Assembly: GCA_000381565.1 (NCBI GenBank)
Contig: KB906725.1
Span: 1,381,731-1,445,730, forward strand
Length of the DNA: 64,000 nt
DNA from: Oxalobacteraceae bacterium AB_14
GTDB taxonomy: Bacteria; Pseudomonadota; Gammaproteobacteria; Burkholderiales; Burkholderiaceae_D
Reading direction: 5' to 3'
Position numbers and translations under genes: made by a program. Under the pieces are notes generated by a model, which had not been told where the DNA came from, searched no databases, and worked only from the letters and a program-made list of their open reading frames with translations. The stretch's first letter is position 1. Each line of letters starts with the position of its first letter. This document shows positions 46,588 to 55,134 of this stretch, piece after piece.

Positions 46588-47130
46588 TTAGAAACGGCGG
46601 CCGGCGGCGCGCAGCTGGGCCTCGCGCGCCATGCCGCGCTCTTCCTTGACGAGCTTGGCCTTGATGCGGTTGCGCTTCAGCGGCGACAGGTATTCGACGA
46701 AGACCTTGCCCAGCAGGTGATCCATTTCGTGCTGGATGCAGACCGCCAGCAGGCCGTCGGCTTCCACTTCGAACGGCTGGCCCTTGACGTCCAGCGCGCG
46801 CACCTTGATCTGGGCGTGGCGTTCGACGCCGTCGTAAATGCCCGGCACCGACAGGCAGCCTTCGTCGTAGACCTGCTTCTCTTCGCTGGCCCAGACGATC
46901 TCCGGATTGATGTAGGCGACCAGCGCGTCCTTGGTCTCGGAGATGTCGATCACGACCAGTTGTTCGTGGACGTCGACCTGCGACGCGGCCAGGCCGATGC
47001 CCGGCGCTTCGTACATGGTCTCGGCCATGTCGGCGACCAGTTGTTCCAGTTTGGCGTCGAAGACGGTGACTGGGGTGGCGACTTTATGCAGACGCGGATC
47101 GGGGTAACGCAAAATATTTAAGATGGCCAT
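46588..47130 (-). CDS. def: Peptide deformylase
   Basis: 180 residues, metalloprotease that removes the N-formyl group of new proteins. All three motifs: GIGLAASQ, EGCLSVPG (Cys metal ligand) and QHEMDHLLGK (HExxH). Slightly longer than E. coli Def because of a C-terminal basic tail (KEERGMAREAQLRAAGRRF). ATG 47128-47130. First gene of def-fmt, divergent from the LysM gene. Confidence 0.97.
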   Translation of the reverse strand: MAILNILRYPDPRLHKVATPVTVFDAKLEQLVADMAETMYEAPGIGLAASQVDVHEQLVVIDISETKDALVAYINPEIVWASEEKQVYDEGCLSVPGIYDGVERHAQIKVRALDVKGQPFEVEADGLLAVCIQHEMDHLLGKVFVEYLSPLKRNRIKAKLVKEERGMAREAQLRAAGRRF

Positions 47131-47387
47131 ATGCAGTAACTGTGTTGATGACTATGTGAAAACTAAGTGAGTGCCTTGATAACGCGCGCCGCGTCGAGGG
47201 CGTCGCCGCCGTCATTTTCCCGATCAAAAATGCAACAACCGCGCGGGCTGTCATTGCGCGGTTTCTCTTGCTAGTTCAGGGTTTTATGGGCAGAATTTGA
47301 TTCAATTTAGCAAGCCTTTTCCGTTGAAGGGGCGCTTCTTGCTATCGTGTGCCTGCGCAATTTATGGCGCATTTACTGGATCTACTA
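47131..47387. promoter_or_regulatory. Divergent gap, def / LysM protein
   Basis: 257 bp. Holds a perfect 8-bp hairpin AACCGCGC / GCGCGGTT (47237-47244, 47256-47263, 11-nt loop) followed by TCTCTTGC, possibly a leader structure for the LysM-dprA unit or a weak attenuator. A+T-rich 47280-47340 likely has the plus promoter. No clear hexamers. Confidence 0.35.
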
Positions 47388-48506
47388 ATGAAAAATTTTA
47401 GCACAGTCGGCACCCGCTTAGTATTGGCGGCTCTTTTTTCGGGCTTGACGGCCGCTTCCGCCGAGCCGTTGAAATGCCAGTTTCGCGCCGATGCGCCGGA
47501 CCAGCACCTGGTGGTCAAGGGCGATACGCTGTGGGATATCTCCGGTAAATTCCTTGAACGCCCCTGGTGCTGGCCCACCGTCTGGGGCATGAACCGCGAG
47601 GAAATCGCCAATCCACACTGGATTTATCCGGGCCAGATCATCTGGTTCGACCGCGCCGCCGGCCGCCTGCGGCTGGGCACCAAGATCGATGTCAGCAACG
47701 ACAGCAGCAACAGCAGCAACAGCGCCTCCGAGCTGCGCCTGAAGCCGCAATTGCGCACCGAGGGCCTGGGCAAGGACGCCGTGACGTCGATCCCGGCCGG
47801 CGTGATCGAACCCTTCCTGACCCAGCCGCTGATCATCGAAAACGATGAGCTGGCCGGGGCGCCGCGGGTGGTGGCCACGCAGGACGGCCACGTGTTCCTG
47901 GGCAAGGACGACAAGGCTTATGTGCGCGGCGACCTGAAGGGCGGCAGCTCGTTCCAGGTGTTCCGTCCCGGCAATCCGTTGAAAGACCCGATCACCAAGG
48001 CCGTGATCGGCTACGAGGCGTTCTACCTCGGCACGCTGAAATTGCAGACCGAAGCCACCCCCGGCGCCGGCAGCGACGTCCACACCTTCATCGTCGCCAG
48101 CGCCAAGGAAGAGATGGGCAAGGGCGACCAGTTGCGCGCGATTCCGCCGATGCCGATGCAAAACTACGTGCCGCATCCGCCCGAGCAGAAGGTGGGGGCG
48201 CGGGTGGTGGCGATTTACGGCGGCGTCACGCACGCCGGCCAGAACCAGGTTGTCAGCATTAATCGCGGAAAGCTTGATGGACTCGACATCGGCTCCGTGC
48301 TGCAGCTGTACCATGCGGGAAAGACTGTCAGCGATGGCACGGCGGCGAAAAGCTGGCTGGGCATGCGCGAACAGCAGGTCAAGCTGCCGGACGAGGAAGT
48401 GGGCAGCTTGTTTATCTTCCGCGTGTTTAAGCATATTTCCTACGGCTTGATCATGCAGGTGTCGGCGCCGGTGGAAGTGGGCGACGTCGCCAAGTCGCCG
48501 GAGTGA
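47388..48506 (+). CDS. LysM domain peptidoglycan-binding protein
   Basis: 372 residues. Signal peptide (LVLAALFSGLTAASA), then a LysM domain (about 40-90: HLVVKGDTLWDISGKFLERPW ... NPHWIYPGQIIWF), then a ~250-residue C-terminal domain of unknown role with a Ser/Asn run (SNDSSNSSNSAS). Likely anchored to the wall in the periplasm. ATG 47388 starts the signal peptide. Overlaps dprA by 4 bp (GTGA), a conserved order in betaproteobacteria, though no competence role is known. Confidence 0.92.
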   Translation: MKNFSTVGTRLVLAALFSGLTAASAEPLKCQFRADAPDQHLVVKGDTLWDISGKFLERPWCWPTVWGMNREEIANPHWIYPGQIIWFDRAAGRLRLGTKIDVSNDSSNSSNSASELRLKPQLRTEGLGKDAVTSIPAGVIEPFLTQPLIIENDELAGAPRVVATQDGHVFLGKDDKAYVRGDLKGGSSFQVFRPGNPLKDPITKAVIGYEAFYLGTLKLQTEATPGAGSDVHTFIVASAKEEMGKGDQLRAIPPMPMQNYVPHPPEQKVGARVVAIYGGVTHAGQNQVVSINRGKLDGLDIGSVLQLYHAGKTVSDGTAAKSWLGMREQQVKLPDEEVGSLFIFRVFKHISYGLIMQVSAPVEVGDVAKSPE

Positions 48507-49648
48507 GCCGCGCCGTGCAAGCCACGGATACCCCTGCCGCCACGTTCCAGCCCGTCAGCGCCGCCGCGCTGACGGGCTGGCTGCGTCTGGAGATGACGGA
48601 CGGCGTCGGCCTGGGCACGGCGCACCGTCTGCTGGAGCGCTTCGCCACGCCCGATGCGATCTTCGGCGCCGGCCGCGGCGCGCTGCTGGAGGAGGTCAAG
48701 CCCGGCCAGGCCGATGCGCTGCTGCAGGCGCCGCCGGACCGGCTGGCGGCCTTGGTCGACGCCACGCTGGCCTGGCAGCAGCAGCCCGGCAACCACCTGC
48801 TGAGCTATGACCATCCCGATTATCCCGAGGCGCTGCGCCATATCGCCGCCGCGCCGCTGCTGCTGTACCTGAAGGGCCGGGCTGAACTGTTGGGACGGCC
48901 CTCGCTGGCCGTGGTGGGCGCGCGCAACGCCAGCGCCCAGGGCATGCTGAACGCCGACCGCATGGCGCAGGCACTGTCCGAGGCCGGCCTGACCATCATT
49001 TCCGGGCTGGCGCTGGGGATCGACGCGGCCGCGCACGCCGGCGGCCTGAACGGGCCGGGCAGCACGATCGCCGTGATCGGCACCGGTCCCGACCGGATCT
49101 ATCCCGCCCGCAACAAGGAATTGGCGCGCCGCATCGCCGAGGAGGGCTGCATCGTCAGCGAATACGCGCTGGGCACGCCGCCGCTGCGCGACAACTTTCC
49201 GCGCCGCAACCGCGTCATCAGCGGACTGGCGCGCGGCGTGCTGGTGGTGGAGGCGGCCGCCAAGTCCGGTTCCCTGATCACGGCCAAGCTGGCGATCGAC
49301 CAGGGCAAGGAGCTGTACGCGATCCCCGGTTCCATCCACGCCACGCTGGCCAAGGGCTGCCATGCGCTGATACGCGAGAGCGGCGCCAAGCTGGTCGAGA
49401 CGGCGGCCGACATATTGACCGACCTCAAGCTGCTCAAGCCCGGCGCGCGCGGCGCGCGGCCGCTGCTGGACGATAGTTTTGTCGACCGCGTGCTGGAGGC
49501 GCTGGGCGAGCATCCGGCCGGCGCCGACCTGCTGGCGCTGCGGCTGAACCAGTCCGCCGCCGACTTGCAGGGGCAGTTGCTGGCGCTGGAGCTGGCCGGC
49601 CTGGTCGAACGTTTGCCAGGTGGTATGTTTCAGCGTTTGCGCGCATGA
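48503..49648 (+). CDS. dprA: DNA processing protein DprA
   Basis: 381 residues. Loads RecA on incoming single-stranded DNA in natural transformation. SAM-like N-terminal region, Rossmann domain (VVGARNASAQG, ISGLALGIDAAAHAGGL, IAVIGTGPDRIYPARNK, DNFPRRNRVISGLARG, SGSLITAKLAIDQGKELYAIPGSI), and a C-terminal winged helix of the DprA_WH type. GTG 48503 overlaps the LysM stop. In a LysM-dprA-smg-topB array. Confidence 0.95.
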   Translation: MSRAVQATDTPAATFQPVSAAALTGWLRLEMTDGVGLGTAHRLLERFATPDAIFGAGRGALLEEVKPGQADALLQAPPDRLAALVDATLAWQQQPGNHLLSYDHPDYPEALRHIAAAPLLLYLKGRAELLGRPSLAVVGARNASAQGMLNADRMAQALSEAGLTIISGLALGIDAAAHAGGLNGPGSTIAVIGTGPDRIYPARNKELARRIAEEGCIVSEYALGTPPLRDNFPRRNRVISGLARGVLVVEAAAKSGSLITAKLAIDQGKELYAIPGSIHATLAKGCHALIRESGAKLVETAADILTDLKLLKPGARGARPLLDDSFVDRVLEALGEHPAGADLLALRLNQSAADLQGQLLALELAGLVERLPGGMFQRLRA

Positions 49649-49715
49649 TGGTGGGAAGAGAAGGCGAACCGTCCGGCACTTGTGCCCGATCTGTTTTAAC
49701 TGATAGAGTAGAGCC

Positions 49716-50180
49716 ATGTTCGACATCCTTGTTTATCTCTACGAGACTTATTATCGTCCCGATGCCTGCCCTGAACCGGCGGCATTGGCCAAGAAACTGT
49801 CGGCTGTCGGTTTTGACGATGTCGAGATCTCCGAGGCGCTGGTCTGGCTGACCGACCTGAACGCCATGGCCGGGGTGGAACACACCCTGACCGCGTCCTC
49901 CACCGGCACCCGTTTCTACGTGGAAGAAGAGCAGGACGTGCTGGGCTCGGCCGCGATCGGCTTCATCCAGTTCCTGGAGTCGGCCAAGGTGCTGTCGCCG
50001 TTGCAGCGCGAAATCGTCATCGAGCGCGCGCTGGCGCTGGAGGAGGCGCCGGTATCGCTGGGCAAGCTCAAGGTCATCGTCCTGATGTTGCTCTGGAGCC
50101 AAGGCAAGGAGCCGGACGCGCTGATGTTCGACGACCTGTTCGGCTCCGACGAGGACCAGGCGCCCCGCCTGCTGCACTAA
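49716..50180 (+). CDS. smg: Smg family protein (DUF494)
   Basis: 154 residues, MFDILVYLYETYYRPDACPEP at the start, SAVGFDDVEISEALVWLTDL, and LKVIVLMLLWSQGKEPDALMFDDLFG near the end, the Smg pattern. Cytoplasmic, function unclear. It sits 67 bp after dprA. This dprA-smg-topB order is common in beta- and gammaproteobacteria. Confidence 0.93.
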   Translation: MFDILVYLYETYYRPDACPEPAALAKKLSAVGFDDVEISEALVWLTDLNAMAGVEHTLTASSTGTRFYVEEEQDVLGSAAIGFIQFLESAKVLSPLQREIVIERALALEEAPVSLGKLKVIVLMLLWSQGKEPDALMFDDLFGSDEDQAPRLLH

Positions 50181-50183
50181 TAT

Positions 50184-50201
50184 AGGCCGCCGCGGCGGCC
50201 T
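50184..50201 (+). terminator. Perfect 18-bp palindrome after smg
   Basis: AGGCCGCCGCGGCGGCCT is a perfect palindrome and would form a tight stem in the smg transcript 4 bp after the stop. The following bases (GTCGTCCCC) are T-poor, so it is at best a partial terminator. Confidence 0.45.
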
Positions 50202-50437
50202 GTCGTCCCCATAACGTAACGATTTAAGCGACATTCTGCTGCGCGATACGCCGTATTGCCGCTGTCCTGCGCGGTTTGCTTGCAGTCTGGCGGAGAACGC
50301 GCTTATCATTGGCGCTTTGACAAGACTGTGACGCCTCGGCCTTGCCATCCGCCTCGCAAAAGTGCAGACTGCGACACGATCCATGTATGATGCGCATGCT
50401 GCACCCATCCCAAGTGTTAAAAAACGAGATACAAAAT

Positions 50438-53140
50438 ATGACCAAAACCCTCATCATCGCCGAGAAGCCTTCTGTCGCGAACGACATCGCGAAGACGCTT
50501 GGCGGCTTTACCAAGCACGATGAGTACTTTGAATCCGACGAGTACGTGCTGTCCTCCGCCGTCGGTCACCTGCTGGAAATCGCCGTACCGGAAGAACACG
50601 ACGTCAAGCGCGGCAAATGGAGCTTTGCCCACCTGCCGATGATCCCGCCGTACTTCGCGCTGAACCCGATCGCCAAGACCGAGGCGCGGCTCAAGGTGCT
50701 CAACAAGCTGATCAAGCGCAAAGACGTCACCACCCTGATCAACGCATGTGACGCGGGCCGCGAAGGCGAGTTGATTTTCCGTTTGATCGCGCAGAACGCC
50801 AAGGCCAAGCAGCCGGTCAAGCGCCTGTGGCTGCAATCGATGACGCCCGGCGCGATCCGCGAAGGCTTCACCCAGTTGCGCAGCGACGAAGACATGATGC
50901 CGCTGGCCGACGCCGCCCGTTGCCGCTCGGAAGCGGACTGGCTGATCGGCATCAACGGCACCCGCGCGATGACCGCGTTCAACTCGAAAGAGGGCGGTTT
51001 CTACCTGACCACCGTCGGCCGCGTGCAGACGCCGACGCTGTCGATCGTGGTCGAGCGGGAAGAGAAGATCAAAAAATTCGTCTCGCGTGATTTCTGGGAA
51101 GTGCGCGCCGAGTTCGTCTGCGCGGCCGGCGTCTACGAAGGCCGCTGGCTGGACACCAAGTTCAAGAAGGACGAGACCGACCCTGAAAAACGCGCCGAGC
51201 GCCTGTGGAGCAAGGCCGCGGCCGACTCCATCGCGCTGGCCGTGCGCGGCAAGCAGGGCGCCGTCACCGAGGAATCCAAGCCGACCACGTCGATGGCGCC
51301 CGCGCTGTTCGACCTGACCAGCCTGCAGCGCGAGGCCAACTCGCGCTTCGGCTTCTCGGCCAAGAACACGCTGGGCCTGGCGCAGGCGCTGTATGAAAAG
51401 CACAAGGCGCTGACCTACCCGCGTACCGATTCGCGCCACCTGCCGGAAGATTACATTCCGACCGTGATGCAGGCGCTGGAAGTGGTCAAGGAAAACCCGA
51501 ACTACCACCAGTTCGCCAAGCAGATCCTGGACAAGAAGTGGGTCAAGCCGAACAAGCGCATCTTCGACAACACCAAGATCTCGGATCACTTCGCGATCAT
51601 CCCGACCACCATCGCGCCGAAGAACCTGTCCGAGCCGGAACAAAAGCTGTACGACCTGGTCACGCGCCGCTTCATGGCCGTGTTCTTCCCGCCTGCCGAG
51701 TTCCAGGTCACCACCCGCTACACCGAAGTATCCGGCCATCAGTTCAAGACTGAAGGCAAGGTCATGACCAATCCGGGCTGGCTGGCGATCTACGGCAAGG
51801 AAGCATCGACCGACGACGACAAGGACGGCAACGCCAACGGCAACCTGGTGCCGGTGGCCAAGGGCGAGAAGGTGCTGACCGACACGGTCAACGCCAACGG
51901 CCTGGTCACCAAGCCGCCCGCACGCTACACGGAAGCGACGCTGCTGTCGGCCATGGAAGGCGCGGGCAAGCTGGTCGAGGACGACGAGTTGCGCGATGCG
52001 ATGGCCGGCAAGGGCCTGGGCACGCCAGCGACGCGCGCCGCCACCATCGAGGGTCTGCTGACCGAGCGCTACCTGCTGCGCGAAGGCCGCGAACTGATGC
52101 CGACCGCGAAAGCGTTCCAGCTGATGACCTTGTTGCGCGGCCTGGGCGTGAACGAACTGACCGCGCCGGAACTGACCGGCGAGTGGGAATACAAGCTGTC
52201 GCAGATGGAGAAGGGCAAGATCTCGCGTGACGAGTTCATGCGTGAGATCGCCCAGATGACGCAGATTATCGTCAAGCGCGCCAAGGAATACGACAACGAT
52301 ACGATCCCGGGTGACTACCACACCCTGCACACGCCGTGCCCGAACTGCGGCAGCGTGGTCAAGGAAAACTATCGCCGCTTCGCCTGCACCAAGTGCGAAT
52401 TCTCGATGAGCAAAACGCCGGGCAGCCGCCAGTTTGAAATCGAGGAGGTCGAGCAGTTGCTGAAGGACCGCACCATCGGCCCGCTGCAAGGTTTCCGCTC
52501 GAAGATGGGACGTCCGTTCGCGGCCATCCTGCGCATCGTGCGCGACGAAGAGATCAAGAACTTCAAGCTGGAGTTCGACTTCGGCCAGAACGACGATTCG
52601 GAAGATGCCGAACCGGTCGACTTCACCGGCCAGACCGCCCTGGGCCCGTGCCCGAAGTGCGCCGGCGGCGTGTACGAGATGGGCCTGGCGTATGTGTGCG
52701 AAAACAGCGTCGCCAAGCCGAAGACTTGCGACTTCCGCAGCGGCCGCATCATCCTGCAGCAGGAGATCTTGCCGGAGCAGATGGTCAAGTTGCTCAATGA
52801 TGGCAAGACCGACTTGCTGCCGGGCTTTGTGTCGCAGCGCACACGTCGTCCGTTCAAGGCCTTCCTGACCAAGGGCAAGGACGGCAAGATCAGCTTCGAG
52901 TTCGAAGAGCGCAAGGCCAAGGGCCCGACTGCGAAGTCGGGCGCAAAAGGCAAAGCGGCCAAGGTAGCGGACGAGGGCGCGGACGGTGCGGCGGAAGACG
53001 CGGCGCCGGCGAAGAAAGCTCCGGCCAAGAAGGCCGCGGCAGCCAAGGCTCCGGCCAAGGCGGCGGCCAAAAAACCTGCGGCAAAAAAAGCTCCAGTCAA
53101 AAAGGCGGCGCCCAAGAAAGCCGCCGCGACCGCCGAGTAA
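50438..53140 (+). CDS. topB: DNA topoisomerase III with histone-H1-like tail
   Basis: 900 residues, about 250 longer than E. coli TopB. Type IA core: Toprim (TLIIAEKPSVANDIAKTLG, DAGREGELIFRLI), catalytic Tyr327 in TYPRTDSRHLPED, and a GLGTPATRAATIEGLLT loop. Two zinc ribbons (CPNCGS ... CTKC, CPKCAGG ... CENS, CDF) bind DNA. The last ~75 residues are Lys/Ala/Pro (AKKAPAKKAAAAKAPAK and similar), an H1-like basic tail. ATG 50438 chosen; upstream frame lacks homology. Decatenates and resolves recombination intermediates. Ended by a strong terminator. Confidence 0.96.
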   Translation: MTKTLIIAEKPSVANDIAKTLGGFTKHDEYFESDEYVLSSAVGHLLEIAVPEEHDVKRGKWSFAHLPMIPPYFALNPIAKTEARLKVLNKLIKRKDVTTLINACDAGREGELIFRLIAQNAKAKQPVKRLWLQSMTPGAIREGFTQLRSDEDMMPLADAARCRSEADWLIGINGTRAMTAFNSKEGGFYLTTVGRVQTPTLSIVVEREEKIKKFVSRDFWEVRAEFVCAAGVYEGRWLDTKFKKDETDPEKRAERLWSKAAADSIALAVRGKQGAVTEESKPTTSMAPALFDLTSLQREANSRFGFSAKNTLGLAQALYEKHKALTYPRTDSRHLPEDYIPTVMQALEVVKENPNYHQFAKQILDKKWVKPNKRIFDNTKISDHFAIIPTTIAPKNLSEPEQKLYDLVTRRFMAVFFPPAEFQVTTRYTEVSGHQFKTEGKVMTNPGWLAIYGKEASTDDDKDGNANGNLVPVAKGEKVLTDTVNANGLVTKPPARYTEATLLSAMEGAGKLVEDDELRDAMAGKGLGTPATRAATIEGLLTERYLLREGRELMPTAKAFQLMTLLRGLGVNELTAPELTGEWEYKLSQMEKGKISRDEFMREIAQMTQIIVKRAKEYDNDTIPGDYHTLHTPCPNCGSVVKENYRRFACTKCEFSMSKTPGSRQFEIEEVEQLLKDRTIGPLQGFRSKMGRPFAAILRIVRDEEIKNFKLEFDFGQNDDSEDAEPVDFTGQTALGPCPKCAGGVYEMGLAYVCENSVAKPKTCDFRSGRIILQQEILPEQMVKLLNDGKTDLLPGFVSQRTRRPFKAFLTKGKDGKISFEFEERKAKGPTAKSGAKGKAAKVADEGADGAAEDAAPAKKAPAKKAAAAKAPAKAAAKKPAAKKAPVKKAAPKKAAATAE

Positions 53141-53162
53141 TACCTCGACAGGCTTGCATACA

Positions 53163-53197
53163 CCCTCAAAGCTGGTCTTCAGCTTTGAGGGTTTTTT
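53163..53197 (+). terminator. Intrinsic terminator of topB
   Basis: Perfect 11-bp stem CCCTCAAAGCT / AGCTTTGAGGG (53163-53173, 53181-53191), loop GGTCTTC, then T6 (53192-53197). Starts 22 bp after the topB stop. Textbook rho-independent terminator that isolates the hipBA locus. Confidence 0.93.
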
Positions 53198-53228
53198 ATT
53201 GGGATGTCGCCCGGATCAAGCGAGATAA

Positions 53229-53400
53229 AACGATGTCTCTGCATCGATAAATATTCCTGTGTTGCAGCGTTGGCATAAAATCGATGCTGTGTCATCGATT
53301 TTTAAGAATGTTGTAGTTGATGAATGTAAAACGATGCAATTGCATCGATTTTGTTGACTAATATCGCCTCTGCTTCAATAATCGATGTCATGGCATCGAT
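53229..53400 (+). promoter_or_regulatory. Four evenly spaced palindromic operators upstream of hipBA
   Basis: Four copies of CGATG-N6-CATCG: 53231-53246, 53282-53297, 53332-53347, 53383-53398. Most extend to ATCGATG-N6-CATCGAT. Centres are 51, 50 and 51 bp apart, about five helical turns, so all face the same side of DNA. Site 4 overlaps the -10. They are the likely HipB binding sites. Confidence 0.85.
53354..53382 (+). promoter_or_regulatory. hipBA promoter
   Basis: -35 TTGACT (53354-53359), 17-bp spacer, -10 AATAAT (53377-53382). Operator 3 ends 7 bp upstream and operator 4 starts within the -10, so HipB would block RNA polymerase. Predicted start near 53389, leader about 25 nt. Confidence 0.75.
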
Positions 53401-53414
53401 TATTGGAGCAAAGC

Positions 53415-53726
53415 ATGTTTCTGCATATAAAAACGCCGCAAGAGCTGGGGTTGCTCATGCGTGCCACGCGCAAGCTGCAGAAATTGCGGCTGGACGACCT
53501 GGCCGGCAGTGCTGGCGTTGGTCCGGTATTTGTCCGGGACGTTGAGCGGGGCAAGGAGACTGTGCAATTGGGGCGTGTGATGCAAGTCTTGAGTGAGCTG
53601 GGTATCGAGCTCAAGGTCGACGTCCCCGATGAGGTGATGCCGGCCTTCACCGCGTTGAAGGCGACCGGCGTGAAACCCCTCACTCCCCGGAAATTTACGC
53701 TGGCTAAGCGGGAGAATGAAAAATGA
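53415..53726 (+). CDS. hipB: HipB-like antitoxin, XRE helix-turn-helix
   Basis: 103 residues. HTH_XRE: ELGLLMRATRKLQKLRLDDLAGSAGVGPVFVRDVERGKETVQLGRVMQVLSELGI (read in parts), with a basic C-terminal tail of about 30 residues. Represses the operon and neutralises HipA in the family. ATG 53415 has TGGAG six bases upstream; a start at 53385 would sit inside operator 4. Stop overlaps hipA (ATGA). Confidence 0.93.
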   Translation: MFLHIKTPQELGLLMRATRKLQKLRLDDLAGSAGVGPVFVRDVERGKETVQLGRVMQVLSELGIELKVDVPDEVMPAFTALKATGVKPLTPRKFTLAKRENEK

Positions 53727-55081
53727 CTGCGCGGCAGCTGAGGGTCCAGGTGAACAGCGATCTGGTCGGGCACCTGCGCGAGGACAACGATCTTTGGCAG
53801 TTTGAATATGCAGCGGAGTGGTGCTCCGCCAGTGAAGGATTTGACTTGTCGCCGACCCTGTCACGCGCGGTCGGCAAGCATGTGGACGGTGCCTCCCATC
53901 GTCCGGTGCAATGGTACTTCGACAACTTGCTGCCTGAGGAAGCTCTGCGCGCAGTGATCGCTAAAGATGCGAAGTTGAACGCAGAAGATGCTTTCGGCTT
54001 ACTGGCTTATTTCGGCGCCGAATCAGCCGGATCGCTGGTACTGCTGGGCTCGGACCAGACGCCACTCGCCGAGCAGGGCGTCAAGCCTCTGCCGTTGCCG
54101 GAACTGAACCGCCGGATTCTCAACCTGGCTCAGGTTCCGCTGACGCGCGAGGCGCCCAAACGCATGTCGCTGGCCGGAGCGCAGCACAAGATGTTGGTCA
54201 TACTGGATGGACGGGAACTCTATGAACCGCTCCCAGCCACGCCGTCGACCCAGATACTCAAGCCCAATCATCAGGGCGGCGATTACCCGGCGTCGGTGAT
54301 GAATGAATATTTTGTGATGCGGCTGGCAAAAAGCGTGGGCATGAATGTGCCGGATGTTCATCGCTTCTACTCGCCTCAGCCCGTTTATTTGATCGACCGT
54401 TTCGATCGCGTGCTGCCGGCAAACGTCAGCGGCAGCGTGGCCGATCGCGCCGACCTGGTCCAACGCCGCCATGTCATCGATACCTGCCAGCTATTGAACA
54501 AGGCGCGCAATTTCAAGTACACCGCGGCCCATCTGGACACGCTGATCGAGGCGATCGCCCTGTGCCGCGCCAAGGCGGCTGCGCGGCTGCAATTGTATCG
54601 CTGGATCGTGTTCAATATCGTCGTCGGAAACGGCGACAACCACCTGAAAAACATCTCGTTCGTGGTGGACTCGCGTGGCATCGACGTCGCGCCGGCGTAC
54701 GACATGCTCAGTACCGCGGTCTACGACACCAGGTCATATGCCCCCGAAAACGCCAAGTGGCCGAACACCGAGCTGGCTTTCACCTTGGGCGATGTGAAGA
54801 CGTTTGGCGCCGTTCGTCGTTCGCATCTGTTGGAGGCCGGCGGCAGGCTTGGCCTGGCCGCCAAAACCGCCTCGCGGGAACTGGACCGCATGCTGAAGGC
54901 CATCCCGGCGCAGATCGACGAACTGATTGCCACGATCGAAGCGGGCGTTGAAGGCGAGCTTGCCGCGTGTGGGGATGTGGATGCCGCGCGTCGTCATGTC
55001 GCCGGCGAACTACGTCTGCTCCGTGCCGTTAAACATGTGGTGGTCAAAGATATGTGCGACCAGCTATCCATGCCTGCATAA
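53723..55081 (+). CDS. hipA: HipA-like serine/threonine kinase toxin
   Basis: 452 residues, full length. N-terminal domain (WYFDNLLPEEALRAVIAK), the phospho-loop M148-SLAGAQHK, ATP-site Lys in ILKPNHQ, the catalytic G302-N-G-D305-N-H307-LKN and metal Asp in APAYDMLST. All kinase residues are present, so likely active. E. coli HipA phosphorylates GltX and causes persistence. Target here not known. Coupled to hipB. Ends 54 bp before the convergent HRI1-like gene. Confidence 0.93.
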   Translation: MTARQLRVQVNSDLVGHLREDNDLWQFEYAAEWCSASEGFDLSPTLSRAVGKHVDGASHRPVQWYFDNLLPEEALRAVIAKDAKLNAEDAFGLLAYFGAESAGSLVLLGSDQTPLAEQGVKPLPLPELNRRILNLAQVPLTREAPKRMSLAGAQHKMLVILDGRELYEPLPATPSTQILKPNHQGGDYPASVMNEYFVMRLAKSVGMNVPDVHRFYSPQPVYLIDRFDRVLPANVSGSVADRADLVQRRHVIDTCQLLNKARNFKYTAAHLDTLIEAIALCRAKAAARLQLYRWIVFNIVVGNGDNHLKNISFVVDSRGIDVAPAYDMLSTAVYDTRSYAPENAKWPNTELAFTLGDVKTFGAVRRSHLLEAGGRLGLAAKTASRELDRMLKAIPAQIDELIATIEAGVEGELAACGDVDAARRHVAGELRLLRAVKHVVVKDMCDQLSMPA

Positions 55082-55134
55082 CGCAACTCTACCGATAAAG
55101 TTGGACTTGCAATGGGGATGGCATCGCGTACTGG

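Noticed and set aside
53229..53400. CRISPR-like array (four repeats at regular 50-bp spacing)
   Set aside because: The repeats are 16-20 bp palindromes with a variable 6-bp centre, there are only four, the spacers are A+T-rich without a leader or cas genes, and they lie at a promoter of a HipB-type gene. They are operators.
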